DNA from: Streptomyces sp. NBC_01591
GTDB lineage: Bacteria; Actinomycetota; Actinomycetes; Streptomycetales; Streptomycetaceae
Direction: 5' to 3'
Assembly (NCBI RefSeq): GCF_035918155.1
Contig: NZ_CP109327.1
Span: 2,418,001 to 2,482,000 of the forward strand
Length of the DNA stretch: 64,000 nt
In this document: positions 34,000-42,589 of the stretch, piece after piece
Position numbering within the stretch: the first letter of the stretch is position 1
Layout of the letters: each line of letters begins with the position of its first letter
Translations under genes and position numbers: made by a program
The notes under the pieces: model-generated
The model's database searches: none
What the model was told of the DNA's origin: nothing
What the model saw: the letters and a program-made list of their open reading frames with translations, nothing else

Positions 34000-36506
34000 G
34001 CGGTCGTGGTCGGCTGGCGCTGTGCGCCTTTGCGGCGACGCTGATGGCGGCGGCCTCGATGCTGCCGCTGGTCGAGCCGGCCGGGTGGATCCTGCAGGCG
34101 GCGTTCGTGCTGGCGGTCCAGAGCGGGATGGGGGCGCTCGTCCGCCGGGCGCCCGTGCCCCGCATGCTGGTCGTCGCGGCGCAGGTGCTGGTCACGCTGG
34201 TCCTGCTGACGGTGGTGTTCGCCAGGGAGCAGGCGCTGGCCGGTGTGCTGCCCGGCCCTGAGGCCGTCCAGCGGCTCGCACACCTGCTGTCGTCGGGCGC
34301 CGAGGACGTCGGGAGGTACGCGCCTCCGGCTCCCGTGACGGACGGCATCCGGCTGATGCTGATCGGCGGTGTGCTGCTGGTCGGCCTGGCCGTGGACGCC
34401 CTCGCCGTGACGTTCCGCAGCGCGGCCCCGGCCGGCCTGCCGCTCCTCGCGCTCTACTCGGTGGCCGCGGGGCTGTCCGAGGGCGGAGCGGACTGGCTCT
34501 GGTTCCTGCTGGCGGCCGGTGGCTATCTGCTGCTCCTGCTGGCCGAGGGCCGGGACCGGCTCTCCCAGTGGGGGCGGGTCTTCAGCGGCGCGGCCGCCAG
34601 GTCCATGGGCGGTCCGGCGGTCGGTGCGTCGATTTCGAGCGGCCGGCCCACGGCCCCGGTCCGTACCGGGCGCCGCATCGGTGCGCTGGCGCTGGGTGTC
34701 TCGCTGGTCGTCCCGGCGGCGCTGCCGGCGCTCGAAGGCGGAATGCTGTTCGGTGCGGGCGGCAGCGGGAGCGGCAAGGGGGGCGGCGGCACCATCTCCG
34801 CGGTGAACCCCCTGGTCTCGCTGCAGGACAACCTGAACCAGCCGGAGAACCGGCAGGTGATGTCCTACCGCACCAATTCCGGCGCCCCGCAGGACTTCTA
34901 TCTGCGGATTCTGTCCCTGGACCAGTTCAACGGCAGCGAGTGGCGACCCTCCACACGCCGTCTGAGAGATGTGCCCGATCGGCTCCCTGCTCCGGAAGGC
35001 CTCGGCCCGGACGTGGAGGTCACGGAGGTCAGGTCGAACATCTCCGCGTCCGGCTCCTACCGGCAGACCTATCTGCCGCTCCCCTACCCGGCGACCGAGG
35101 TCAGGATCGACGGGCGCTGGCGGTACGAACCGGATGGGCGGACGCTCGTGGGTGACCGCGGGGAGACGACCCGCGGTGCGCAGTACCAGGTCTCCAGTCT
35201 GATGGTCCAGCCGACCGCCGAGCAGCTCGCCACGGCGGGCCCCGCGCCGGCCGCGCTGCGGCGCGAGTACACCCGCGTTCCCGGCTCCCTGCCGAAGGTG
35301 GTCGAAGAGACCGCGAACAGGGTGACCAAGGGCGCCGCCAACGATTACGAGCGGGCGGTGAAGCTGCAGAACTACTTCGCCTCGGACGGCGGCTTCAGCT
35401 ACGACACCTCGGTGAACTCGGGCACCGGAAGCGCGGCGATCAGCCGGTTCCTGAAGGACAAGCAGGGCTTCTGCGTCCACTTCTCCTTCACGATGGCCGC
35501 GATGGCACGGACGCTGGGTATTCCGGCCCGGGTCGCGGTGGGCTTCACCCCCGGGACCGAGCAGTCGGACGGTTCGGTCTCGGTGGGGCTGCGCGATGCG
35601 CATGCCTGGCCCGAGCTGTTCTTCGAGGGCGTCGGGTGGACCCGCTTCGAGCCGACTCCGACGCGGGGCAGCACGCCGCCGTACACCCAGCAGGATGTCC
35701 CCGCGGGCGACACGGAGGCCCCGGCCCAGCCCGAGAAGGGCTCCTCGGCGGCTCCCTCGATCGCACCGTCCGTCCCGGACAGCTGCCCGGCGCAGATGCG
35801 CAAGCAGGGCGAGTGCGGCAGCTCGGCGGCACCGGCCGTGACACCTCCGACGGATTCCGGGACACCGACGAGCACCGTCGTCGGGGCGGTCCTGCTCGCT
35901 GCGGTGATCCTCGCGCTGCCCCTGCTGCCGCTGCTCTGGCGGCTCCGGGCACGCAGGCGCAGGCTGAGTCTCTCCGCCGGGCGTACGCCGGTCCGGGGGC
36001 AGGCCGCAGCACCGCCGGCGGGGCAGGGCACCACCGGAACCGACCGGGACCACGGCATCGAACCGGACCGGCCGGTGTACGCGACGGCCGGAACGCTCGC
36101 GGCCTGGCAGGAGATCACCGACACCGCCTGGGACCACGGCATCGAACCGGACGACTCCCGTACCCCGCGCAAGGCGGCGGCCCGGGTGGTGCGGCTGGGG
36201 CAGCTGGAACCCGATGCGGCCGCCGCGGTGCACCGGGTGGCCGGGGCGGTGGAGCAGGTCCTCTACGCCCCGGAGCCCCGGGTGAGCACCGGTCTCGCCG
36301 AGGACGTGGAGACGGTACGAGCCGGTCTGCGGGCGTCGGCCGGCCGGCTCGCCCGGATCCGGGCAGTCGTGGCACCGCGCTCGGCCGTTCGGGTGGTCTG
36401 GGCGGCCTCGGACCGCTGGACGGCGTTCACCGGCAGGTGGACGGCGCTGTGGGACCGGGACCGGTGGGCGGGATGGCTGCGGCGGCCGTCGCGCCAGCAG
36501 GGGTGA
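33996..36506 (+). CDS. membrane transglutaminase-like protein (DUF3488/TGase core)
   Basis: About 836 residues from ATG 33996, overlapping the DUF58 stop (ATGA); an ATG two codons upstream is possible. About seven N-terminal membrane helices (to residue 270) precede an extracytoplasmic transglutaminase-core domain. The Cys-His-Asp triad is visible in DKQGFCVHFSFTMAAMARTL, LRDAHAWPELFFEGVGW and TRFEPTPTR. A membrane span (VVGAVLLAAVILALPLLPLL) then leads to a C-terminal cytosolic domain of about 210 residues. It contains the duplicated peptide DHGIEPD. Together with MoxR and DUF58 it may process or cross-link surface protein; the substrate is unknown. Confidence 0.9.
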   Translation: MSGRGRLALCAFAATLMAAASMLPLVEPAGWILQAAFVLAVQSGMGALVRRAPVPRMLVVAAQVLVTLVLLTVVFAREQALAGVLPGPEAVQRLAHLLSSGAEDVGRYAPPAPVTDGIRLMLIGGVLLVGLAVDALAVTFRSAAPAGLPLLALYSVAAGLSEGGADWLWFLLAAGGYLLLLLAEGRDRLSQWGRVFSGAAARSMGGPAVGASISSGRPTAPVRTGRRIGALALGVSLVVPAALPALEGGMLFGAGGSGSGKGGGGTISAVNPLVSLQDNLNQPENRQVMSYRTNSGAPQDFYLRILSLDQFNGSEWRPSTRRLRDVPDRLPAPEGLGPDVEVTEVRSNISASGSYRQTYLPLPYPATEVRIDGRWRYEPDGRTLVGDRGETTRGAQYQVSSLMVQPTAEQLATAGPAPAALRREYTRVPGSLPKVVEETANRVTKGAANDYERAVKLQNYFASDGGFSYDTSVNSGTGSAAISRFLKDKQGFCVHFSFTMAAMARTLGIPARVAVGFTPGTEQSDGSVSVGLRDAHAWPELFFEGVGWTRFEPTPTRGSTPPYTQQDVPAGDTEAPAQPEKGSSAAPSIAPSVPDSCPAQMRKQGECGSSAAPAVTPPTDSGTPTSTVVGAVLLAAVILALPLLPLLWRLRARRRRLSLSAGRTPVRGQAAAPPAGQGTTGTDRDHGIEPDRPVYATAGTLAAWQEITDTAWDHGIEPDDSRTPRKAAARVVRLGQLEPDAAAAVHRVAGAVEQVLYAPEPRVSTGLAEDVETVRAGLRASAGRLARIRAVVAPRSAVRVVWAASDRWTAFTGRWTALWDRDRWAGWLRRPSRQQG
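36046..36152 (+). repeat. in-frame 23-bp direct repeat inside the transglutaminase gene
   Basis: GGGACCACGGCATCGAACCG plus three more bases (GAC) occurs at 36046-36068 and again at 36130-36152, exactly 84 bases (28 codons) apart and in the same frame, encoding DHGIEPD twice. The sequence between is unlike the flanks, so this is a short duplication in the cytosolic tail, seen directly. Confidence 0.85.
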
Positions 36507-36773
36507 CCGGGGGCTGGTCGGGGTGACCGGGGACCGTCCGGGATGACCAAGCACCGTCCGGGGTGCCCCGGGGCGGCCGGGGCGGCCGGGGCCGTGGTCT
36601 GCGGCCCGCCACCGGTCCCGGTCGCCTGGGCTGCTGCTGTCGCTGCGGCAGCGGCAGCGGCAGGGCTCGCACCGGTGAGCCGGACGGCTCCGGGGGCGTC
36701 TGCCCGCGTGAAGGCCCGCCCGCAGAGAAGTCAGGCCGACGGCCGCCCGCGGCGGCCGGTCCCGGTCATACAT
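36507..36773. other. GC-rich intergenic stretch with degenerate short repeats
   Basis: No gene. The first 100 bases repeat GGGGTGACC/GACCGTCCGGG-type units (GGGGTGACCGGGG, GACCGTCCGGGATGACC, GCACCGTCCGGGGTGCC) and then GGGGCGGCC runs. This looks like slippage-prone 3' flanking sequence of the transglutaminase gene rather than a functional element. Confidence 0.5.
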
Positions 36774-36805
36774 GAGGGGCGGCCGCGAAGACGCGGCCGC
36801 CCCTC
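36774..36805. terminator. bidirectional terminator between transglutaminase and DUF3040 genes
   Basis: Perfect 14-bp hairpin GAGGGGCGGCCGCG-AAGA-CGCGGCCGCCCCTC, 20 bases beyond the DUF3040 stop on the minus strand and 270 bases beyond the transglutaminase stop on the plus strand. No T-run. Confidence 0.75.
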
Positions 36806-36825
36806 ACCCAAGTGTGTCCGAGGGC

Positions 36826-37218
36826 CTACTGACCCTGCTCGTCGCGGCGGCGCTGCCACCGTTGCTCGATGCGGTTCATCACGCTCCGGCGTTGCCTGGG
36901 CCGGCCGCGCTCGCCACCGCCTCCGGCTGCCGGACGCTCGCCCGGCTTGGGCGCCTTGCGCCAACCAGTGACCGCAAGGACCGCGCAGCCCAGCATGACG
37001 AGGAATCCCACCACACTGATCCAGATCTGCTGGGCGACCATTCCGGCCATGAGGAGCGCGATACCCACCAGGAAGCCTGCGACCGCCTGGTAGACCCGTC
37101 GCCGGGTGTACGTACGCAGCCCGCTTCCCTCGAGCGCTGTCGCGAACTTGGGATCTTCGGCGTACAGCGCTCGCTCCATTTGCTCGAGCATTCGCTGCTC
37201 GTGCTCCGAGAGCGGCAC
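36826..37218 (-). CDS. DUF3040 membrane protein
   Basis: A 130-residue protein from GTG 37218, with GAGGAGG upstream. The N-terminus PLSEHEQRMLEQMERALYAE is the hallmark of the actinobacterial DUF3040 family. Two adjacent membrane helices follow (AVAGFLVGIALLMAGMV and WISVVGFLVMLGCAVLAVTG), then a basic Arg/Gln-rich cytosolic tail. The family is actinobacteria-restricted and sits next to the dcw region in mycobacteria and Streptomyces, which suggests a role near the division site, but no biochemical function is established. Confidence 0.9.
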   Translation of the reverse strand: MPLSEHEQRMLEQMERALYAEDPKFATALEGSGLRTYTRRRVYQAVAGFLVGIALLMAGMVAQQIWISVVGFLVMLGCAVLAVTGWRKAPKPGERPAAGGGGERGRPRQRRSVMNRIEQRWQRRRDEQGQ

Positions 37219-37509
37219 GGAGTCCTCCTCGTCGTCGGCCGCGGGGGGCGGCCGGTATGCGGCCCTTCCAGGATAGGCAGGGAATCGCCCCCGTGAAACC
37301 CGCCTTCTTGCCCATCAGCCAGTCCGGGCCGCCACAACGGCTCAGCTGCTGAGGCGTTGATTCCCCAACCTCCGATCCGTCATGCCGGATGGTGTCCCCC
37401 GATCATACGGGGCGAAGCCCCCGATCGGGGGGCCTGGTGCGTACTCCGTCTGCCGCTGCGTCGCTGATCAGCCGCGCTGCGGCCGAGCCACCACCGGACC
37501 GGACCGCGC
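37219..37509. other. intergenic region between methyltransferase and DUF3040 genes
   Basis: No protein gene is convincing in these 291 bases. The inverted repeat CCCCCGATC (37396-37404) and GATCGGGGG (37423-37431) may end the methyltransferase transcript on the minus strand. The 37290-37390 part is likely to carry the DUF3040 promoter. Confidence 0.4.
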
Positions 37510-38268
37510 TCAGGCGCGCTTCGTGCCCAGAACGTGCAGCTGCGTCGCGACCGAGTGGAAGGCGGGCAGTTCGGCCGCGGCCGACTCCAGCTTGAGCAGG
37601 GCCTCCATGGCACCGGGCTCCGTGTCCACCAGGACACCCGGCACGAGATCCGAGAAGACCCGTACGCCATGGACCGCGCCGACCTCGATGTCGGCGCCCG
37701 AGACCAGTTCGGTGAGCTGCTCCGCGGTGTAGCGCCGGGGCACCGGGTCCCCTTCGCCCCAGCGACCCGCCGGGTCGCTGAGCGCCTGCCGGGCCTCGGT
37801 GAAGTGACCGGCGAGCGCGCGGGCCAGGACGGCACCGCCGAGCCCGGCGGCGAGCAGGCTGAGCGCACCGGACGGCCGGAGCGCCTCCACGGCATTGCGT
37901 ACGCCTTCGGCAGGGTCGTCCACGTACTCCAGGACGCCGTGGCACAGCACCGCGTCGTACCCCCCGCGCTCGACCACCTCGAACAGGCCGTGGATATCGC
38001 CCTGGACACCGCGGACCCGGTCGGCGACCCCGGCCTCGGCCGCGCGGCGCTCCAGCGCGAAGAGCGCGTTGGGGCTGGGGTCGACGACGGTGACGCGGTG
38101 GCCGAGACGGGCGACCGGCACCGCGAAGTTGCCGGTGCCGCCGCCGGTGTCCAGGACATCCAGGGCGTCCCTGCCGGTCGCCTTCACCCGGCGGTCGAGG
38201 GCGTCCTTGAGGACCTCCCAGACCACGGCGGTACGGAGGGAGGCGCGGGGGCGCAGCTGGTCCGACAC
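37510..38268 (-). CDS. SAM-dependent methyltransferase, class I
   Basis: A 252-residue Rossmann-fold methyltransferase from GTG 38268. Motif I is DALDVLDTGGGTGNFAVPVA, motif II region RVTVVDPSPNALFAL, and post-motif YDAVLCHGVLEYVDDPAEGV. It resembles the UbiE/SmtA/CmoM-like group acting on small molecules or tRNA-bound uridine. It is monocistronic or paired with the HEPN-type gene about 100 bases upstream on the same strand. Substrate not readable. Confidence 0.88.
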   Translation of the reverse strand: MSDQLRPRASLRTAVVWEVLKDALDRRVKATGRDALDVLDTGGGTGNFAVPVARLGHRVTVVDPSPNALFALERRAAEAGVADRVRGVQGDIHGLFEVVERGGYDAVLCHGVLEYVDDPAEGVRNAVEALRPSGALSLLAAGLGGAVLARALAGHFTEARQALSDPAGRWGEGDPVPRRYTAEQLTELVSGADIEVGAVHGVRVFSDLVPGVLVDTEPGAMEALLKLESAAAELPAFHSVATQLHVLGTKRA

Positions 38269-38370
38269 GGCAGATGACTCCTCGGCACGGTGCCGCCTCT
38301 GACGGCGGAGCGTGAACAGTGCAGGTGGTACAAGCGATGCCCACCCTATTGCCTCGCGCCGCCGCTGCAG

Positions 38371-38898
38371 TCATCCCGCGTCCGGCCGCTCCCTCCTGGC
38401 CTGCGGAAGCACCGGCTGGAGCACCAGCAGCCGCTCGACCAGACGCAGGAACATCGCCGCGTCACGCAGCAGGTCGTCGGCGTCCCGCCGACTGGCCGCA
38501 TCCGGTATCCCGGCTTCGGCGCGGGCCCTGCGGCGGGCACCGGAGGCGAACAGCGCACTCCATTCGGTCAGCTCGGGCGCTATTTCGGGCAGGACCTCCC
38601 AGGCGCTGCGGATGCGCTCCCGGCGCCGCTTGGACGTCTCCGGGCGGCCCCGCGCGGCGAGCACTGCGGCCGCGGTGCGCAGCGCGGCGAGGTGGGCGGT
38701 GGCATACCGCTCGTTCGGCACATCGAGAACGGCGGCCTCGTCAAGGCCGGCGCGGGCCTGGGCGAGCAGATCGAGGGCGGCGGGCGGCGCCGTGGTGCGG
38801 CGCAGAACGGGGTGGACATCGCTTGCCGGGCCGGTCAGTGAGGGGGCAGGGCCGTCTGTGCGGCGCCGGGGTGCGGCTGCTGCGGACGAGTGGGCCAT
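38371..38898 (-). CDS. SAV_6107-family HEPN domain protein
   Basis: A 175-residue protein from ATG 38898 with a perfect AGGAGG seven bases upstream. After a Ser/Ala/Arg-rich tail of about 30 residues it is all alpha-helical ([60 protein letters not shown]). It matches, from memory, a family named after S. avermitilis SAV_6107 and assigned to the HEPN superfamily. An RxxxxH RNase motif is not obvious, so nuclease activity should not be assumed. The gene is divergent from the ABC/YhgE/TetR operon across 170 bases. Confidence 0.75.
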   Translation of the reverse strand: MAHSSAAAAPRRRTDGPAPSLTGPASDVHPVLRRTTAPPAALDLLAQARAGLDEAAVLDVPNERYATAHLAALRTAAAVLAARGRPETSKRRRERIRSAWEVLPEIAPELTEWSALFASGARRRARAEAGIPDAASRRDADDLLRDAAMFLRLVERLLVLQPVLPQARRERPDAG

Positions 38899-38998
38899 GA
38901 CGAAACCTCCTGTCTCGTGTAACGGCTCCGTGGCCGTATGTATCCATCGTGAGGGGCGCCACTGACAATCGACCTCAGACCCTCCCTGACCTGCACTT

Positions 38999-39046
38999 TT
39001 GCTTCGCTCGCAAGTTCGGGCTACCTTTTTGCACTGACCGGTCAGT
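38999..39046 (+). promoter_or_regulatory. promoter and TetR-type operator of the ABC-YhgE-TetR operon
   Basis: TTGCTT (38999-39004) and TACCTT (39022-39027) are spaced by 17 bases. The perfect 14-bp palindrome ACTGACCGGTCAGT (39033-39046) covers the expected transcription start. Perfect palindromes of this size are typical TetR-family operators, and the third gene of the operon encodes a TetR repressor. Autorepression is inferred. Confidence 0.75.
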
Positions 39047-39068
39047 TCAAAACGAGGGGGGAGGGCCT

Positions 39069-39860
39069 GTGGACAGCCCGCACGGGGCATCCGTCACCGC
39101 CGAGGATTTCGGCCTCAAGGGGCCGCGCGGCTGGGCCTTTCGAGGCATGGGGATCGATGCCGGGCCCGGCTCGCTGGTGGCGATCGAGGGCCCCTCCGGC
39201 TCGGGCCGCACCTGCCTGCTGCTCGCTCTCACCGGCCGGATGCGCCCCACCGAGGGCCACGCGAAGGTCGGCGGGCTGCGACTGCCGCGCAAGATGGCCG
39301 CCGTACGCCGCATCGCCGCACTGGGCCCGGTTCCCGGGGTCAACGAGCTCGACCCGGCCTTCACCGTCGCCGAGCACCTGCGCGAGCGGGCCCTGCTGCA
39401 GCGCCGCTTCGACAGTTCGCTGCGCGCCCTGCTGCGCCCGCGTGCCGAGCGGATCGCCACCGCCCAGGGACGGATCGACGCGGCGCTGGACGCCGCCGGA
39501 CTCGACCCGGCCACCCTGCCCAAGGCCGAGCGGACCTCCGTACGGGATCTGGAGCGGCTGGAGGCGCTGCGGCTCTCCATCGCCCTCGCGCTGATCGGCA
39601 ACCCCCGGCTGCTCGCGGTGGACGACACCGATCTCAAGCTCTCCGACGCCGAACGCGCCGAGGCCTGGGATCTGCTGCGGTCCGTCGCGGACAACGGCAC
39701 GACCGTGCTCGCCGTCTGCAGCCAGGCGCCCGAGGACGCGATCACGCTCCGCACCGACAGCACCGACGGAGCCGGCGTGAGCAGCGCGGACGGCACGACC
39801 GGGGAGACCACGACCGAGGAAGGAACGGCCGATGCGTTCGCCGAGACTGGCCGCGCTTGA
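39069..39860 (+). CDS. degenerate ABC-type ATP-binding protein
   Basis: About 263 residues from GTG 39069 after GGGGGGAGGG. The fold order is that of an ABC ATPase, but the catalytic motifs are altered: the P-loop reads EGPSGSGRT, with Arg for the essential Lys; the LSGGQ signature is replaced by SVRDLERLEALRLSIALALI; and Walker B is LLAVDDTD, lacking the catalytic Glu. Residues 225-263 are Thr/Glu-rich. ATP hydrolysis should be weak or absent. It overlaps the YhgE/Pip gene by 29 bases, so the two probably act together, the ATPase as a regulatory or structural partner. Confidence 0.8.
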   Translation: MDSPHGASVTAEDFGLKGPRGWAFRGMGIDAGPGSLVAIEGPSGSGRTCLLLALTGRMRPTEGHAKVGGLRLPRKMAAVRRIAALGPVPGVNELDPAFTVAEHLRERALLQRRFDSSLRALLRPRAERIATAQGRIDAALDAAGLDPATLPKAERTSVRDLERLEALRLSIALALIGNPRLLAVDDTDLKLSDAERAEAWDLLRSVADNGTTVLAVCSQAPEDAITLRTDSTDGAGVSSADGTTGETTTEEGTADAFAETGRA

Positions 39861-41919
39861 GCTCAAGCGGTTCGGCAGGGGAAAGCTGCCGCGCGCCGCA
39901 CTGGTCGCGCTGCTGCTCCTGCCGCTGCTCTACGGCGCCCTGTACCTGTGGTCCTTCTGGGATCCGTACGGCCGCCTCGACAAGATCCCCGTCGCGCTGG
40001 TCAACAACGACAAGGGCGCCACCGCGGCCGGCGAGCGCGTCGCGGCCGGTGACGAGATCACCGGCAAGCTCCTCGACTCCAAGGTCTTCGACTGGCACGA
40101 GGTGAGTTCCGCCGAGGCCGACAAGGGCGTCGAGGACGGCACGTACTACCTCTCGCTCACCATGCCGTCGGACTTCAGCAAGCGGATCGCGTCCAGTTCG
40201 GGTGACTCCCCCGAGACCGGCGCCCTCCAGGTGCGGACCAACGACGCCAACAACTACATCGTCGGGCAGATCTCCCGGACGGTGTTCTCCGAGGTGCGCA
40301 CCGCCGCGTCGACCAACGCCTCGCGCGGCTTCTACGACCGGATCTTCATCAACTTCTCCGACCTCCACGACGCGACGGCGAAGGCCGCCAAGGGTGCCGA
40401 CGATCTCAAGGGCGGTATCGGCAAGGCCAAGAAGGGATCGCAGGATCTCGCGGACGGCCTGAAGGACGCCAAGGCCGGCAGCGGCAGGCTGGCCGGCGGG
40501 ATCGTCAAGCTGAACAAGGGTGCGGGCGACCTCGAAACCGGCTCCCGGCAGGTGGCCGAGGGCACTCAGCAGCTCGCCGACAAGGTGAACGGGGTGGCGG
40601 CCGACGTCCGCCCGTTCCTGAAGGACAACGGCAAGTCGATCGGCGACACCGCCCGGCTGGTCTCCGATTCCTCGAAGACCGTGCGGGACAACCTCGACCT
40701 GCTGGTGAAGGCGGCGCCCACCGCGGCCACCGCCGCCCACACCGCCTCCGACAACCTGGCCGAGATCTACCGCACCAGTTGCACGGACGAGCCGGTCCCC
40801 GACTCCACCGTCTGCCCGCCGCTGAAGCGCGCCAAGACCGCGGCGGCCGACGTCGCCGATGTCGCCGACGACGTGAACGTGCTGGTCACGAACCAGAACG
40901 GGGACCTGAAGAAGCTGCGCACCCAGCTCGCCACGCTCCAGCGCCAGGCCGACGACCTGGCCGAGCGCGCGCCGCATCTGGACGAGGACCTGAAGTCCGC
41001 CGTCAAGAAGGTCAACGCGCTCAACACCGGCGCCCACAAGGTCGCGAAGGGCGCCGACGACCTGCACACCGGCCTGGCCACGGCCAGGACCGGCTCCGCC
41101 GACCTGGACTCCGGCGTGAGCGACCTCAAGAAGGGCGCGACGAACCTGGACGGCGGGCTGATCCGGCTCGGCGACGGCTCGACCACCCTCGCCGAGGGGC
41201 TCAACGACGGCGTCGGCGAGATCCCCGACTACGACAAGAAGGACCGCGACGCCCGTACGGGAGTGATGGCCGACCCGGTGCAGCTGGCCTCCCAGTCGCT
41301 GCACGCGGCCCCCAACTACGGCACCGGCTTCGCGCCGTACTTCATCCCGCTCTCCCTCTGGGTCGGCGCGATGGTGGCCTACATGCTGATCCAGCCGCTC
41401 AACCGGCGCGCGCTCGCCGCCGGGGCCTCCGCCTGGCGGATCGCCTTCGCGGGCTGGCTGCCGGTGGCCGCGATCGGTCTGCTGCAGGTGGCCGCCCTGA
41501 TGTCGGTACTGCACTGGGGGCTCGGTCTGCAGATGGCCCGCGCCGCCGGGACGGTCGGCTTCCTGGCACTGGTGACCTGCTGCTTCGCGGCGATCGTGCA
41601 GTGGCTGAACGCCCGGTTCGGAGCCGCCGGACGGATTCTCGTGCTGGCGGTGCTGATGCTCCAGCTGACCTCGGCCGGGGGAACGTATCCCGTCCAGACC
41701 AGCCCCGGATTCTTCAACGCGATCCACCCCTACCTGCCGATGAGTTACATCGTCGAGGGGCTGCGACGGCTGATCACGGGCGGCGGTCTGGGGCCGGTCT
41801 GGCAGGGCAGTGCGGTACTGCTGGCCTTCACGGCGGGGGCGCTCGCCCTGACCGCGGTCGCCGCCCGCCGCAAGCAGGTGTGGACCCTGGACCGGCTCCA
41901 CCCGGAGCTGAGCCTGTGA
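39832..41919 (+). CDS. YhgE/Pip family membrane protein
   Basis: A 695-residue protein from ATG 39832 (AGGAAGGAA upstream), overlapping the ABC gene by 29 bases. One N-terminal membrane helix (RAALVALLLLPLLYGALYLW) is followed by a large extracellular domain (residues 40-490) containing the family's XXG heptad repeats (KGADDLKGGIGKAKKG, DLADGLKDAKAGSGRLAGG, DLETGSRQVAEG). Five C-terminal helices (about residues 500-690) form an ABC-2-like membrane block. YhgE/Pip proteins include phage receptors (Pip, YueB) and type VII secretion-linked proteins. The pairing with an ATPase-like gene suggests an export or surface-assembly function, not proven. Confidence 0.92.
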   Translation: MRSPRLAALELKRFGRGKLPRAALVALLLLPLLYGALYLWSFWDPYGRLDKIPVALVNNDKGATAAGERVAAGDEITGKLLDSKVFDWHEVSSAEADKGVEDGTYYLSLTMPSDFSKRIASSSGDSPETGALQVRTNDANNYIVGQISRTVFSEVRTAASTNASRGFYDRIFINFSDLHDATAKAAKGADDLKGGIGKAKKGSQDLADGLKDAKAGSGRLAGGIVKLNKGAGDLETGSRQVAEGTQQLADKVNGVAADVRPFLKDNGKSIGDTARLVSDSSKTVRDNLDLLVKAAPTAATAAHTASDNLAEIYRTSCTDEPVPDSTVCPPLKRAKTAAADVADVADDVNVLVTNQNGDLKKLRTQLATLQRQADDLAERAPHLDEDLKSAVKKVNALNTGAHKVAKGADDLHTGLATARTGSADLDSGVSDLKKGATNLDGGLIRLGDGSTTLAEGLNDGVGEIPDYDKKDRDARTGVMADPVQLASQSLHAAPNYGTGFAPYFIPLSLWVGAMVAYMLIQPLNRRALAAGASAWRIAFAGWLPVAAIGLLQVAALMSVLHWGLGLQMARAAGTVGFLALVTCCFAAIVQWLNARFGAAGRILVLAVLMLQLTSAGGTYPVQTSPGFFNAIHPYLPMSYIVEGLRRLITGGGLGPVWQGSAVLLAFTAGALALTAVAARRKQVWTLDRLHPELSL

Positions 41920-42560
41920 GCGCGCCGGAACCTGTGAGAATCGGGGGCATGGAAAGCAGTAGCACCACGCGTCGCCGGGCCACCCGGCAGAAGCTCTACG
42001 AGGCGGCCGTGACTCTCATCGCCGAGAAGGGCTTCTCGGCGACCACGGTGGACGAGATCGCCGAGCGCGCCGGGGTCGCCAAGGGCACGGTCTACTACAA
42101 CTTCAAGAGCAAGACCGAACTCTTCGAGGAGCTGCTGCGCCACGGCGTCGGGCTGCTCACGGCTTCGCTGCGCTCCGCGGCCGAGGAGACCGAGGAGCGC
42201 GGCGGCACCCGGGTCGAGGCCCTGGACTCGATGATCCGGGCCGGCCTGGTCTTCATCGACCGGTATCCGGCCTTCACCCAGCTGTACGTCGCGGAGCTGT
42301 GGCGCACCAACCGAGCCTGGCAGGGAACCCTCCTGGTGGTACGTCAGGAGGCCGTCGCGGTGGTCGAGGGGGTGCTGCGCGAGGGTGTGGGCAACGGTGA
42401 GCTGAGCGGGGAGATCGACATCCCGCTGACGGCCGCCGCGCTGGTCGGCATGGTGCTGGTGGCCGCCCTGGACTGGCAGGCGTTCCAGCCGGAACGTTCG
42501 ATCGACGATGTGCACTCGGCGCTGTCGCTGCTCCTGCACGGGCGGGTCAGCGGGCGCTGA
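41916..42560 (+). CDS. TetR-family transcriptional regulator
   Basis: About 214 residues from GTG 41916, which overlaps the YhgE stop (GTGA) and has GGAG eight bases upstream; the ATG at 41949 is an alternative, 11 codons shorter. The N-terminal helix-turn-helix is TRQKLYEAAVTLIAEKGFSA with TTVDEIAERAGVAKGTVYYNF and KSKTELFEELL. The C-terminal ligand-binding domain (residues 65-214) is all helical. It probably represses its own operon at the palindrome 39033-39046. Inducing ligand unknown. Confidence 0.9.
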   Translation: MSAPEPVRIGGMESSSTTRRRATRQKLYEAAVTLIAEKGFSATTVDEIAERAGVAKGTVYYNFKSKTELFEELLRHGVGLLTASLRSAAEETEERGGTRVEALDSMIRAGLVFIDRYPAFTQLYVAELWRTNRAWQGTLLVVRQEAVAVVEGVLREGVGNGELSGEIDIPLTAAALVGMVLVAALDWQAFQPERSIDDVHSALSLLLHGRVSGR

Positions 42561-42589
42561 TCCGCCCTGCCGGGTACGTGACAGCAACG

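Noticed and set aside
33411..36773. A 1120-codon antisense frame opposite the transglutaminase gene
   Set aside because: Shadow of the real gene: no conserved motif, Arg/Pro/Gly-rich, covers the terminator and the end of DUF58.
39742..41901. A 719-codon antisense frame opposite the YhgE/Pip gene
   Set aside because: Mirror of the heptad-repeat gene; no recognisable fold, and the plus-strand gene has a ribosome binding site and operon context.
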